A DNA stretch of 64,000 bases. Source: Burkholderiales bacterium. GTDB lineage: Bacteria > Pseudomonadota > Gammaproteobacteria > Burkholderiales > JAEUOS01. The stretch covers positions 124,001 through 188,000 of the forward strand of contig JAEUOR010000035.1 of NCBI GenBank assembly GCA_016790635.1. The letters are read 5' to 3'. This document shows positions 17,300 to 26,444 of this stretch, piece after piece (within the stretch, counting starts at the first letter, position 1; each line of letters opens with the position of its first letter). A model generated the notes under the pieces. The model did not search any database. It was given only the letters and a program-made list of their open reading frames with translations, and was not told the origin of the DNA. The position numbers and the translations under genes are program-made.

Positions 17300-18367
17300 A
17301 TCATGACCACCATGCCGCATGTCCGCAGGTTCGTCGGCGCAGTCCTGGCCACGCTATGCGCGACGACCCTGGCCAAGACGCCGATTCCCGCACCGCCCTG
17401 GCCTGCCGGCGACGAGCGCGGCATGGCCAACGCGATTGGCCCGGGCACCTACGCGCGCTGCGCGCCCTTCCTGGCCAATCCCAAGGCGCGCACCTATGAG
17501 GTGTCGCACCTGCGCTCCGGCACGATGCCGATGTCACCCTTCGCCGGCAATTACGCTCCCAAGCCCAAGGCTTCCGCCACCATCCCCGGCACCGCCCACG
17601 CGTTCAACGCCGAGACCTACAACGAGAACGTCGAACCGGGCCAACAGGGTACGCAGTTCGATGCCCTCGGGCACTTCGCTTATTTCAAGTCGCCTTGGGA
17701 CGGCAAAGGCGCGCCTCCGCTTGACGGCGCGCTGTACTACGGCGGCTTCACGCAGAAGGACGTCAAGCCCACGCCGGACTCGCCGCTCCTGAAACTGGGC
17801 ATGGACAAGGTGCCGCCCATCGTCACCACAGCGGTGTTGCTCGACGCCAAGGCGCACCTGGGCAAGGGCCAGATGATGAAAGCCGGCGAGGTCATCACCG
17901 CGGCCGACATCGAGGCGATGCTGAAGGCCCAGGGGCTCGCCAAGCGCGGGATCCTGCCCGGAGACGTGGTCTACATCCACACCGGCTGGGGTGAGCTGTG
18001 GAAGGACCCGGACATCGACCGTGTCTACTACACCAAAGCCCCCGGCATCAGCTACGGCGCGGCGCAGTACCTGGGCAAGAAGCGCATCGTCGCCGTCGGC
18101 CTGGACACGCCCTTCATCGACTCGGTCGCCGAAGGCATGCTGGCAGGAAAGGGAGCGCCGGCTCCAGACGCGCCTGCCGGCCTGCCGTTTTCCGTCCACC
18201 ATCACCTGCTCACCCAGCTGGGCGTGCACCACGTCGAGAACGCCAAGCTCGACGCGCTGGCGCGCGACCGTGTCTGGACTTCGTGCACCATGATCCTGCC
18301 GCTGCTGGAAAAAGGCGCGGCCGGTTCAGCAGTGCGACCGGTGTCCATCGGCGTGCCCGGGCGATAG
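17300..18367 (+). CDS. Exported cyclase-family metal hydrolase (kynurenine formamidase-like fold)
   Basis: A 355-residue protein with a signal peptide (MTTMPHVRRFVGAVLATL, likely cleaved after TLA near residue 24). The family's metal motif appears as QGTQFDALGHF near residues 115-125, with Gln where the common form has His (GTHxDxxxH). Further family landmarks are GDVVYIHTGWGELW (about 222-235) and VGLDTPFID (about 268-276). Relatives hydrolyse amides, lactones or cyclic compounds such as isatin. Export is unusual for a catabolic enzyme and suggests a periplasmic substrate. It is the first gene of a three-gene operon, with AGGGGA before the ATG. Confidence 0.8.
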   Translation: MMTTMPHVRRFVGAVLATLCATTLAKTPIPAPPWPAGDERGMANAIGPGTYARCAPFLANPKARTYEVSHLRSGTMPMSPFAGNYAPKPKASATIPGTAHAFNAETYNENVEPGQQGTQFDALGHFAYFKSPWDGKGAPPLDGALYYGGFTQKDVKPTPDSPLLKLGMDKVPPIVTTAVLLDAKAHLGKGQMMKAGEVITAADIEAMLKAQGLAKRGILPGDVVYIHTGWGELWKDPDIDRVYYTKAPGISYGAAQYLGKKRIVAVGLDTPFIDSVAEGMLAGKGAPAPDAPAGLPFSVHHHLLTQLGVHHVENAKLDALARDRVWTSCTMILPLLEKGAAGSAVRPVSIGVPGR

Positions 18368-18371
18368 GCAC

Positions 18372-20150
18372 ATGAAGAGCAAGGTCCGCATCGGCGGCGC
18401 CTCGGGCTTCTGGGGCGACTCTTCCATCGGCGCGCCGCAGCTGGTTTCCGGCGGCGACATCGACTACCTGGTGTTCGACTACCTGGCCGAACTCACCATG
18501 TCGATCATGGCGGCACAAAAGCAGAAGAACCCGGAGGCCGGATTCGCACTCGACTTCGTGACCGTCGCGCTCAAGTCGGTGTTGAAGGACGTCGCAGCAA
18601 GAGGCATTCGCGTCATCTCGAACGCCGGCGGGGTCAATCCCGCCGCGTGCGCACGCATGATCGAAAAGCTGGCCGCCGAAGAAGGCGTGCCGGTCAAGGT
18701 GGCCATCGTCGAGGGCGACGACGTGACGCCACTCCTGCCGGCACTGCGCGCGGCGGGCGTGACCGAGCTGCAGAGCGGCAAGCCGCTGCCAGAGCGCGTC
18801 CTATCCGCCAACGCCTATTTCGGCGCACTGCCGATCAAGGCCGCGCTGGACGCCGGCGCGCAGATCGTGGTCACCGGGCGCTGCGTCGACTCGGCCGTGA
18901 CCCTGGGTGCGCTGATGCACGAGTTCGGCTGGAGCGAGCACGATTACGACCTCCTCGCCGCCGGCAGCCTGGCCGGACACATCCTCGAATGCGGCGCACA
19001 GGCCACCGGCGGGCTTTTCACCGACTGGGAGTCCGTGCCCGGCTGGGAGAACATCGGCTACCCCGTGGTCGAGTGCCTGCCCGACGGCAGCTTCACCTGC
19101 GGCAAGCCGCCGGGCACCGGCGGACTCGTCACCCCGGCGGTCATCGCCGAGCAGATCCTCTACGAAATCCACGATCCGGCCAACTACATCCTGCCGGACG
19201 TGATCTGCGATTTCCGCAACGTTTCCCTGACTCCAGCCGGACCCGACCTGGTGCGCGTTGAGGGCGTGCGCGGGCGCGCGCCGACGCCGACCTACAAGGT
19301 CAGCGCCACTTACATGGATGGTTTCAAGTCGATGGCACAACTGTCCATCGTCGGATTCGATGCGCCAGCCAAGGCAAGGCGTACAGGCCTTGCCCTGCTC
19401 GCGCGCACGCGCGCCCTCTTCGAGCGCGCCGGGCTGCCGGACTACAGCGCAACCAACATTGAAACCCTCGGCGCCGAAGCCGCTTTCGGACCGCACGCGC
19501 GCGCCGGCGCCACGCGCGAGGCGATCATGCGCCTGGCGGTACGCCACCCGTCCAAGGCGGCGCTGGAAATCTTCGCCAAGGAGTTCGCCGCTCCCGGTAC
19601 CTCGTTCGCCCCCGGCACCACCGGCGGAGGCGGCGGGCGGCCCGATGTCGCGCCGTCGATCAAGCAGTACGCGTTCCTGCTCGACAAGACGCGCCTGCAA
19701 CCGACGGTCAGCATCGGCAAAGACCGATTCGCGGTCGCCGTGCCTGCCGGTGTCATCCCTGCACCAAGCCCTGCCATGCCTTCCGCGCTGCCGCCCGCCC
19801 AAAGTGAGGTGGCGGCATCGGGACAGCCGCTGATCCGCATCGCCCATGGCCGCAGCGGGGACAAGGGCGACATCTCCAACATCGGCATTGTCGCGCGCGA
19901 CGAGCGCGCCTGGAAGTTCTTGCGCGAGTGGCTGACCCCGGAACGGGTGGCGGCCTACATGGCCTACGCCTTCAAGGGACGGGTGACGCGTTACGAACTG
20001 CCGGGCATTCGCGCCCTCAACTTCGTGTGCGAAGAAGCCTTGGGCGGGGGCGGCATGGCGTCGCTGCGCAACGATCCGCTGGGCAAGGGCATGGCCCAGA
20101 TTCTTCTCTCCATGCCCTTGCCTGAGACTTCCAAGGAGCTCATTGCATGA
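18372..20150 (+). CDS. AtuA-like acyclic terpene utilisation family protein (DUF1446)
   Basis: A 592-residue cytoplasmic protein. The N-terminal DUF1446 domain (about 1-455) starts with KVRIGGASGFWGDS and includes ISNAGGVNP and TGRCVDSAVTLGAL. A Gly-rich linker joins it to an AtuA-like ferredoxin-fold domain (about 490-592) beginning IRIAHGRSGDKGDISNIG. Family members are required for growth on acyclic terpenes in Pseudomonas, but the reaction is not established, and many homologues occur in other acid-catabolism clusters. It starts 4 bases after the hydrolase gene and its stop overlaps the Bug receptor start (ATGA). The substrate in this organism is unknown. Confidence 0.85.
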   Translation: MKSKVRIGGASGFWGDSSIGAPQLVSGGDIDYLVFDYLAELTMSIMAAQKQKNPEAGFALDFVTVALKSVLKDVAARGIRVISNAGGVNPAACARMIEKLAAEEGVPVKVAIVEGDDVTPLLPALRAAGVTELQSGKPLPERVLSANAYFGALPIKAALDAGAQIVVTGRCVDSAVTLGALMHEFGWSEHDYDLLAAGSLAGHILECGAQATGGLFTDWESVPGWENIGYPVVECLPDGSFTCGKPPGTGGLVTPAVIAEQILYEIHDPANYILPDVICDFRNVSLTPAGPDLVRVEGVRGRAPTPTYKVSATYMDGFKSMAQLSIVGFDAPAKARRTGLALLARTRALFERAGLPDYSATNIETLGAEAAFGPHARAGATREAIMRLAVRHPSKAALEIFAKEFAAPGTSFAPGTTGGGGGRPDVAPSIKQYAFLLDKTRLQPTVSIGKDRFAVAVPAGVIPAPSPAMPSALPPAQSEVAASGQPLIRIAHGRSGDKGDISNIGIVARDERAWKFLREWLTPERVAAYMAYAFKGRVTRYELPGIRALNFVCEEALGGGGMASLRNDPLGKGMAQILLSMPLPETSKELIA

Positions 20151-21133
20151 AATCCACGACCGCCCCACTATTCTTGGCGCTCACCTGCGCCATCGTGGCG
20201 ACCGGCATTGCCGCCCCTGCCGCGGCCCAGGGCAATTTCCCGGAACGCCCGGTGCGCCTGATCGTGCCGCAGGCGCCCGGCAGCGCCACCGACAACCTGG
20301 CGCGGTTGGTGGCGCTGGAACTTGCCCCGGCGCTCGGTCAGCCGGTGGTGGTCGACAACCGGCCAGGCGGTGCCCTGACGATCGGCATGGACCTGCTCGC
20401 CAAGTCGACACCCGACGGCTACACCATCGCCATGGGCCCGATCGGCGCTCTGGCCATCGCGCCCAATCTGGTTGAAAAGCTGCCCTACGACGCCGAGAAG
20501 GCCTTTCAACCGGTGGCTCTGGTGAGCATCGGCCACCTGCTGTTGGCCGCTTCGCCCAAGCTATCGGTCAATAGCGTCGCCGAAGTGATCGCGCTGGCAC
20601 GTGCGAGCCCCGGCAAACTCACCAACGCCTCTTCCAGCAACGGTTCGCCGGGTCATGTCGGCGGCGAGCTTTTCAAACTCATGACCGGCACCCAGATCGT
20701 GCACATTCCCTACAAGGGCGGCGCGCTGGCGATCAACGATCTGATGGCGGGACAGGTCGATCTGATGTTCGAGAGCCTGAATTCGATCGCACCCCATGCG
20801 CGCTCCGGCAAGGTGCGCGCCCTGGGTGTTTCGGGCGCCCGCCGGTCGCCGGCGTTCCCGCAGGTGCCGACCATCGCGGAAGCCGGCGTGACCGGCTATG
20901 AGGCGCCCAGCTGGAGCGGCATCGTCGCGCCGGCCGGGGTGCCGCGCGCGGTGCTGGATCGGCTCAACGCCGCCGTCAATCGCGCCATCACGAGCCCAGG
21001 CTTTCGCGAACGCTTCGGCGGTATCGGGGACGAGGCCGGTGGCGGTACGCCGGAGGATTTCGCGGCGCTGATAAGGCGCGACTTCGCCAAGTGGCGCGAC
21101 GTCGTCAAGCGCTCAGGCGCGCGGCTGGATTGA
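20147..21133 (+). CDS. Bug-family solute receptor (tripartite tricarboxylate transporter type)
   Basis: A 328-residue periplasmic receptor with a signal peptide ending APAAAQG near residue 27. The mature start is FPERPVRLIVPQAPGSATDN, and VVVDNRPGGALTIG at about 65-78 is the hallmark Bug ligand loop. GELFKLMTGTQIVHIPYKGG and the C-terminal PSWSGIVAPAGVP are further family motifs. Such receptors capture carboxylates or amides for TctAB-type permeases, but no tctA/tctB is nearby, so it is an orphan receptor. The start overlaps the AtuA stop by four bases. Confidence 0.92.
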   Translation: MKSTTAPLFLALTCAIVATGIAAPAAAQGNFPERPVRLIVPQAPGSATDNLARLVALELAPALGQPVVVDNRPGGALTIGMDLLAKSTPDGYTIAMGPIGALAIAPNLVEKLPYDAEKAFQPVALVSIGHLLLAASPKLSVNSVAEVIALARASPGKLTNASSSNGSPGHVGGELFKLMTGTQIVHIPYKGGALAINDLMAGQVDLMFESLNSIAPHARSGKVRALGVSGARRSPAFPQVPTIAEAGVTGYEAPSWSGIVAPAGVPRAVLDRLNAAVNRAITSPGFRERFGGIGDEAGGGTPEDFAALIRRDFAKWRDVVKRSGARLD

Positions 21134-21208
21134 ATCCCCCTGACCGGCACGCCAGTCCCGCCTGCGCGCAGGCCGCAGCCAGTCCTTTGGCTCGCGAATC
21201 GATCTCGG

Positions 21209-21226
21209 CCAGACACGCGTGTCTGG
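21209..21226. repeat. Perfect 18-base palindrome
   Basis: CCAGACACG followed immediately by CGTGTCTGG, a perfect palindrome in the convergent gap between the Bug receptor and the SDR gene. It could be a cruciform, part of a bidirectional terminator or a dimeric protein site. Confidence 0.7.
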
Positions 21227-21236
21227 CATGCGGCGC

Positions 21237-21255
21237 GACCGGATGCCTTCCGGTC
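21237..21255. repeat. Hairpin in convergent gap
   Basis: GACCGGA (21237-21243) pairs with TCCGGTC (21249-21255) around a five-base loop. It lies 10 bases after the 18-base palindrome. No strong T-run follows on either strand. Confidence 0.6.
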
Positions 21256-21273
21256 ACTTCCTCGAGGACACGT

Positions 21274-21298
21274 CCGGTGCGGCGCCGACCCGCACCGG
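21274..21298 (-). terminator. Hairpin immediately after the SDR stop codon
   Basis: CCGGTGCGG (21274-21282) pairs with CCGCACCGG (21290-21298), a nine-base-pair stem with a seven-base loop directly behind the SDR stop at 21299. It is terminator-like in position but without a U-run, so any termination may need Rho. Confidence 0.5.
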
Positions 21299-22075
21299 TC
21301 AGGACAACCCTTCGACATTGCCGCCGACCGAGAATCGCTCGCCGCTGACGTAGCGGCCAGCGTCGGAAACGAGGAAGAGCGCGGCGTTGGCGATGTCCGC
21401 GGCCTCGACCATGGTGCGCATGGAGACCCGCGAAAGGGCATCGTTCCTCTGTTCCTCCAGCGATACCCCGCGTGCGCGCGCCTTGGCGGCAAGCACCCGC
21501 TCCTGGCGCGCGCCAGCCACGACGCCCGGGAGGATCGCGTTGACGCGGATGTTGCTGGTGCCGAGCTCGATGGCAAGCGACTCGGTCAGGCCGATGACCC
21601 CGAACTTCGACGCCGCGTAGGCGGTGCGCAGCGGGAAGCCGAACTTGCCGGCCGCTGACGACAGATTGACGATCGCACCGCCACCGGCGGCCTTCATCAT
21701 GGGGACCGCGCGCTGCAGGCAATGAAACATCCCGGTCAGGTTGACATCCAGCGTGCGCGACCACTCGGCCGGATCGAGATCCTCGATCGCCCCGGTCGGC
21801 CCGCCGATGCCGGCGTTGTTGACCAGGATGTCGAGTTGGCCGGCAAAGCGTTGTTCCGCAGCCGCGAAGAACGCGCGCACCTGCGCGGGCTCACTCACGT
21901 CCGCGACCTGGCCATCGACGCCGGCGATTTCGCGGGCCGTCGCGAGCGCGCTTGCGTCCACGTCGCAGACATGCACCTGCGCGCCAGCCGCGGCGAAGGC
22001 GCGTGTGATTGCCAAGCCGATTCCCGCGGCCCCTGCGGTGACAATCGCGCTGCGGCCGGTCAGATCAATTTTCAT
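21299..22075 (-). CDS. SDR family oxidoreductase
   Basis: A 258-residue short-chain dehydrogenase. Cofactor motif TAGAAGIG at residues 13-20, NNAG near residue 85, catalytic Ser in NLSSAAGKFG and Tyr/Lys in YAASKFG. The region after the active site (about 195-235) is longer than in minimal SDRs. The ATG at 22075 is preceded by GGAGG at good spacing; an upstream extension to 22246 would cover the promoter region and is rejected. It is divergent from guaC and convergent to the Bug receptor gene, so it may act in the same pathway. The substrate is unknown. Confidence 0.9.
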   Translation of the reverse strand: MKIDLTGRSAIVTAGAAGIGLAITRAFAAAGAQVHVCDVDASALATAREIAGVDGQVADVSEPAQVRAFFAAAEQRFAGQLDILVNNAGIGGPTGAIEDLDPAEWSRTLDVNLTGMFHCLQRAVPMMKAAGGGAIVNLSSAAGKFGFPLRTAYAASKFGVIGLTESLAIELGTSNIRVNAILPGVVAGARQERVLAAKARARGVSLEEQRNDALSRVSMRTMVEAADIANAALFLVSDAGRYVSGERFSVGGNVEGLS

Positions 22076-22244
22076 CGTCCCCTCCTCCCTTGGCTGAGAG
22101 CATATACGACCGTGAAGCCGAGTAAAATCGATCACCGGGCCCAAGTTCTTCGGCACCCGGTCGTGCGCGCGAGTCCGCTTCGTGCCGCCGGGTCCAAGCC
22201 AAGCGCTCATTCCCTGCCGTCCCCGGAAGAATTGGAGCCTTGCC

Positions 22245-23222
22245 ATGGAAATCTTCGATTACGACAACGTACTCCTGCTGCCGCGCAAGTGCCGCGTCGA
22301 TAGTCGCTCGGAATGCGACGCGAGCGTGGAACTCGGCGGCCGGCGCTTTCGCCTGCCCGTGGTGCCGGCCAACATGAAGACCGTAGTCGACGTGCCGATC
22401 TGCCGCTGGCTGGCCGCAAACGGCTACTTCTACGCGATGCACCGCTTCGACACCGACAACGTCGCCTTTGTGCGCTCCATGCGCGAGGCCGGCCTGTACG
22501 CATCGATCTCGGTCGGTGTCAAGGATGCGGACCGGAAGGCGGTCGACCAGTTGGCCGCTGAAGGCCTGGTGCCGGAGTACGTGACCATCGATATCGCGCA
22601 TGGCCACGCCGACAGCGTCAAGGAGATGATCGGCCACATCAAGACGCGCCTGCCCGCGACATTTGTCATCGCCGGCAATGTCGGCACGCCCGAGGCCGTG
22701 ATCGACGTCGAGAACTGGGGCGCCGATGCCACCAAGGTCGGCATCGGCCCGGGCAAGGTTTGCATCACCAAGCTCAAGACCGGCTTCGGCACCGGCGGCT
22801 GGCAGCTCTCGGCGCTCAAATGGTGCGCACGGGTCGCCACCAAGCCCATCGTTGCCGATGGCGGCATTCGCGAGCACGGCGACATCGCCAAGTCCATCCG
22901 CTTCGGCGCCACCATGGTCATGGTCGGCTCGCTCCTGGCCGGACACGAGGAATCACCCGGCAAGACCGTCGAGGTCGATGGCAAGCTCTTCAAGGAGTAC
23001 TACGGCAGCGCCTCGGACTTCAACAAGGGCGAGTACAAGCATGTCGAGGGCAAGCGCATCCTCGAGCCGATCAAGGGCAGGCTGGCGGACACCCTGACCG
23101 AGATGGAACAGGACATGCAAAGCTCGATCTCGTATGCCGGCGGGCGCAAGCTGATGGACATCCGCAAGGTCAACTACGTGATTCTGGGCGGCGACAATGC
23201 CGGCGAGCACCTGCTGATGTGA
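22245..23222 (+). CDS. guaC: GMP reductase (GuaC type 2)
   Basis: A 325-residue enzyme converting GMP to IMP with NADPH, releasing ammonia. It has the IMPDH/GMPR barrel landmarks: [28 protein letters not shown], the active-site loop [11 protein letters not shown] with catalytic Cys173, and [10 protein letters not shown]. The length matches the shorter GuaC class without CBS domains. ATG at 22245 with TTGGAG upstream is preferred over an extension to 22182. Its stop lies one base from the end of the convergent tRNA-Ser gene. Confidence 0.93.
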   Translation: MEIFDYDNVLLLPRKCRVDSRSECDASVELGGRRFRLPVVPANMKTVVDVPICRWLAANGYFYAMHRFDTDNVAFVRSMREAGLYASISVGVKDADRKAVDQLAAEGLVPEYVTIDIAHGHADSVKEMIGHIKTRLPATFVIAGNVGTPEAVIDVENWGADATKVGIGPGKVCITKLKTGFGTGGWQLSALKWCARVATKPIVADGGIREHGDIAKSIRFGATMVMVGSLLAGHEESPGKTVEVDGKLFKEYYGSASDFNKGEYKHVEGKRILEPIKGRLADTLTEMEQDMQSSISYAGGRKLMDIRKVNYVILGGDNAGEHLLM

Positions 23223-23223
23223 G

Positions 23224-23313
23224 TGGCGGAAGGTCAGGGATTCGAACCCTGGGATGCCTTGCGACATCGCCGGTTTTCAAGACCGGTGCATTCAACCGCT
23301 CTGCCAACCTTCC
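23224..23313 (-). tRNA. tRNA-Ser (anticodon TGA)
   Basis: A 90-base class II tRNA on the minus strand. Acceptor stem GGAAGGT with ACCTTCC, discriminator G and encoded CCA. The anticodon stem is CCGGT/ACCGG with loop CTTGAAA (anticodon TGA), followed by a long variable arm (CGATGTCGCAAGGCATC) and the T-loop TTCGAAT. It reads UCA and related serine codons. Confidence 0.97.
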
Positions 23314-23380
23314 GCGAAGCGCAATTGTCGCGCATGTCGGACCGGGCCGCACGCGGACGACAAATCCTAAGGGTTTTCCC

Positions 23381-23416
23381 CATGGAATTTCCAATATCCC
23401 AACTCCACATTCCATG
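23381..23416. repeat. 8-base inverted repeat upstream of the BI-1 family gene
   Basis: CATGGAAT (23381-23388) and ATTCCATG (23409-23416) are exact inverted copies separated by 20 bases, in the 184-base gap before the BI-1 family gene. The region is AT-richer than its surroundings. It may be an operator or a weak hairpin; no regulator is assigned. Confidence 0.5.
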
Positions 23417-23497
23417 CAGTTTCGTGTGAAACTCCGCACGGTTTTGGTAATCTAACGAGTGTTGTTCAATCCCTTCGTCCCCTACAAGGAGACCTCG

Positions 23498-24190
23498 ATG
23501 TCCGAACAGAACGTAGCCCAGATCGAATTTGCCAACGTCGGTGCAGTCGCCCGCAAGAACCGCGTCCTGCGCAACACCTACCTGTTGCTCGCCTTGTCAA
23601 TGGTACCGACCGTCATCGGCGCCTGGTTCGGCGTCGCTTCGGGCCTGTCGCAGACCATGCTGGCCAGTCCGGGCGTGTCGCTGATCGTTTTCCTGGTCGG
23701 CGCGTTTGGATTCATGTTCGCGATCGAGAAGAACAAGGAATCCGGCCTGGGTGTCGCGCTGCTTCTCGCGTTCACGTTCTTCATGGGCGTCATGCTGTCG
23801 CGCCTGATCGGCGCGGTGCTGGGCATGGCCAACGGCGCCCAGTTGGTGGGCATGGCCTTCGCCGGCACCTCGCTGATCTTCTTCGGCATGGCGGCGCTGG
23901 GCACGGTCATCAAGCGCGACCTGACCGGCATGGGCAAGTTCCTGTTCGTCGGCGCGATGATCGTCTTCGCCTCCAGCCTCCTGATGTTCTTCTTCCCGGT
24001 CAAGGCCTTCATCATGGCCCTGGTCGTGATGATGCTGGTGATCTTCTCGCTTTACATCCTGTATGACATCAACCAGGTCGTCAACGGCGGCGAGACCAAC
24101 TACATCACCGCCACCATGTCGATCTACATGAACGTCTACAACGTGTTCTCGGCGCTCTTGTCCATCCTCGGCATCACAAGCAAGGAATAG
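23498..24190 (+). CDS. Bax inhibitor-1 / YccA family membrane protein
   Basis: A 230-residue inner-membrane protein with about seven hydrophobic helices, ending in ISIYMNVYNVFSALLSILG-like sequence as in YccA/YbhL relatives (observed: MSIYMNVYNVFSALLSIL). The family includes the FtsH modulator YccA and putative calcium leak channels. The acid pair region LYILYDINQVVNGGETNY near residue 190 is conserved. ATG at 23498 follows AAGGAG by six bases; an upstream ATG-less extension to 23459 is rejected. A strong terminator follows at 24216. Confidence 0.92.
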   Translation: MSEQNVAQIEFANVGAVARKNRVLRNTYLLLALSMVPTVIGAWFGVASGLSQTMLASPGVSLIVFLVGAFGFMFAIEKNKESGLGVALLLAFTFFMGVMLSRLIGAVLGMANGAQLVGMAFAGTSLIFFGMAALGTVIKRDLTGMGKFLFVGAMIVFASSLLMFFFPVKAFIMALVVMMLVIFSLYILYDINQVVNGGETNYITATMSIYMNVYNVFSALLSILGITSKE

Positions 24191-24215
24191 CGCGGCGCGC
24201 GGCAGCAAGCCACAT

Positions 24216-24245
24216 CAAGGGCGCCTGCGGGCGCCCTTGTCTTTT
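24216..24245 (+). terminator. Rho-independent terminator after the BI-1 family gene
   Basis: A 10-base-pair stem (CAAGGGCGCC, 24216-24225, with GGCGCCCTTG, 24230-24239), tetraloop TGCG, then TCTTTT. It lies between convergent genes and may also act on rlmD. Confidence 0.88.
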
Positions 24246-24267
24246 GGTGCTTGTCGATCGCGCGCGG

Positions 24268-25581
24268 TCAGGCGGCTTCGAAAAGCGCGACCGATTCCAC
24301 GTGCGAGGTGTGCGGGAACATGTTGACCACGCCGGCAGCGGCCAGGCGATAGCCGGCGGTTCCGACCAGGAAGCCCGCGTCGCGCGCCAGGGTGGCCGGG
24401 CTGCATGACACGTAGACGATGCGCCGCGGCGGCCGGGGCTGTGCGGCCAGCGCCTTGACCAGTTCGATCGCTCCCTCGCGCGGCGGATCGATGAGCGCCT
24501 TGTCAAAGGAGCCGAGGCTGGCGACGCTCTCCGCCGTGGCCAGGAACAGGTTGCCGACCTGCCAGCGCACCTTGGCGGCCAGGCCATTGGCTTGTGCGTT
24601 GACGTGCGCGCGTGCGAGCAGCGCGGCGCTGCCCTCCACACCGGTGACCGCGCGTGCGCGCCGGGCGATCGGCAGAGTGAAGTTGCCCAGGCCGCAAAAA
24701 AAATCGGCCACCGTCTCGCTTTCCTGCGGGTCCAGCAGTTGCATGGCTCGGTCCACCAGCACCCGGTTGACGGCGTGGTTGACCTGGGTGAAATCGGTCG
24801 GCTTGAATTCGACGCGCACCTGATGCACAGGCAGGTCGTAGGCCGGGTCCGGCGCACCTGCGGGCCAGTACGGAGTGGCAGATTCGGGTCCGCCGGGTTG
24901 CAGCCAGATGGCGACCTGGTGTTCCGTGCCGAACGCACGCAGCGCGGCAAGATCACCTTCGCTCGGCGCCTGCAGGACACGAAACACCAGGGCATCGCCA
25001 TGATCGCCGCAGGCCACCTCGATCTGCGGCAGGCGATCACGGATGCTCATGCCGGCGACCAACGCACGCAGGGGCAGGAGCAGCCCGGCGATGTGACGCG
25101 GCAGGACCTGGCAATCCTTCATGTCGGCCACATAGCTCGAGCGCCGCTCATGAAAGCCGACCAGCACCCCGCCCTTCTTGATCACGTGACGCACCGACAG
25201 TCGCGCGCGGCGGCGATAGCCCCAGGTCGGGCCGGCAATCGGCCGCAGCATGATCTCGGGGCGCACCCGGCCGATGCGTTCGAGGTTGTCTTCCAGCACG
25301 CGCTGCTTGATCGCCAGCTGCGTGGCTGGGTCCGCATGCTGCATCGAGCAGCCGCCGCACACGCCGAAGTGCTCACAGCGCGGCGCGACCCGCGAGGCGC
25401 TGGGCTTGACGACGCCCACGACCTGCGCGTTGTCGAAACTGGGCTTGCGACGGTAGGGAGAAGCGATGACGACCTCGCCAGGCAGCGCACCGTCGATGAA
25501 GACGGTCTTGCCCTCGGCGCGCGCGATGCCGTGCGCCTCGTGGTCGACCGATTCGACCGGGAGCGGATGCGGGTAGGTCAA
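24268..25581 (-). CDS. rlmD: 23S rRNA (uracil-1939-C5)-methyltransferase RlmD
   Basis: A 437-residue SAM-dependent rRNA methyltransferase (433 in E. coli). An N-terminal TRAM domain is followed by a [4Fe-4S] site (Cys69, Cys75, Cys78 in [11 protein letters not shown], with a fourth Cys in MKDCQVL). The SAM site is [14 protein letters not shown], with DPPRxG and the catalytic Cys in [11 protein letters not shown] near the C-terminus. The start is a TTG at 25581, as no ATG fits just before the TRAM domain. It is the last gene of the surE operon. Confidence 0.93.
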   Translation of the reverse strand: MTYPHPLPVESVDHEAHGIARAEGKTVFIDGALPGEVVIASPYRRKPSFDNAQVVGVVKPSASRVAPRCEHFGVCGGCSMQHADPATQLAIKQRVLEDNLERIGRVRPEIMLRPIAGPTWGYRRRARLSVRHVIKKGGVLVGFHERRSSYVADMKDCQVLPRHIAGLLLPLRALVAGMSIRDRLPQIEVACGDHGDALVFRVLQAPSEGDLAALRAFGTEHQVAIWLQPGGPESATPYWPAGAPDPAYDLPVHQVRVEFKPTDFTQVNHAVNRVLVDRAMQLLDPQESETVADFFCGLGNFTLPIARRARAVTGVEGSAALLARAHVNAQANGLAAKVRWQVGNLFLATAESVASLGSFDKALIDPPREGAIELVKALAAQPRPPRRIVYVSCSPATLARDAGFLVGTAGYRLAAAGVVNMFPHTSHVESVALFEAA

Positions 25582-25627
25582 CGCCGGCCTGGAAGCGGCA
25601 AAGGAGACTTGCGCGCGCGGCTGGGCC

Positions 25628-26422
25628 TCATGCCGCCGCCGCGGAGCTGCCCGCCCACGCGCTCAGATATTCGCCCCAATGCGCGTCGGGCAGCGCGGCC
25701 AACGAACGCCTGACCAGATCGACTTCCGCGGCATGGCCTTTCTCGTCAAGCACCCCGCGCAAAAGCTGGAAACGCAGGTACAGGAGATAGGTATTGACCA
25801 CGTCGGTCTCGCAATAATGGCGAATGTCGGCGATCCGCCCGGCCTGGTAGGCGCCCCACACCTGCTTGCCGTCCATGCCCAGCTTGCCCGGCAATCCACA
25901 CAGGCGCGCCAGTGCGTCCAGCGGCGCATTGGCCCGCGGCTGGTACAGGGCCAGCAGGTCCATCAGGTCCAGGTGGCGCGCGTGATAGCGCGAGATGTAG
26001 TTGTTCCACTTGAACTCGCGGTCGTCTTCGCCCTGGTCCCAGTAACGCGCCGCGCTCACACCGTGCACCAGGCCACGATAGTGCAGCACCGGCAGGTCGA
26101 AGCCGCTGCCGTTCCACGACACCAGTTGCGGGGTGTACTTCTCGATGCCGTTGAAAAAATTCTGGATCAGCGTCTTCTCGGCATCCGCGGGCGCACCGAC
26201 GCTCCAGACCTTCCAGGTCTCGCCTGCGCGCATGACGCACGAAATCGCCACCACGCGCTGCACGTGCAGTTGCAGGAAATCGCCGCCGGTCTGCGCGCGG
26301 CGCTGGTGAAAAGCCACCTCGGCCACTTCCGCGTCGGGCAGTTCGGCCGGCAGGTCAAGCAGCGTGCGCAGCCCCGCCACGTCGGGGACGGTCTCGATGT
26401 CGAACACCAGCACCGGGGTCAT
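25628..26422 (-). CDS. Predicted 3'-5' exonuclease (PolB exonuclease-like)
   Basis: A 264-residue protein of the DnaQ/RNase H superfamily. DIETVPD at residues 8-14 supplies the first two acids, [14 protein letters not shown] (about 103-116) is the Exo II-like motif with Asp, and [10 protein letters not shown] near 205 is the Exo III-like motif. It resembles the stand-alone exonuclease family related to DNA polymerase B proofreading domains. Its role is probably DNA or RNA end processing. It sits between nlpD (22 bases) and rlmD (46 bases), exactly where rpoS is commonly found in related bacteria. Confidence 0.85.
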   Translation of the reverse strand: MTPVLVFDIETVPDVAGLRTLLDLPAELPDAEVAEVAFHQRRAQTGGDFLQLHVQRVVAISCVMRAGETWKVWSVGAPADAEKTLIQNFFNGIEKYTPQLVSWNGSGFDLPVLHYRGLVHGVSAARYWDQGEDDREFKWNNYISRYHARHLDLMDLLALYQPRANAPLDALARLCGLPGKLGMDGKQVWGAYQAGRIADIRHYCETDVVNTYLLYLRFQLLRGVLDEKGHAAEVDLVRRSLAALPDAHWGEYLSAWAGSSAAAA

Positions 26423-26444
26423 GGCGCAGCGCCCGGCGGGTGGA

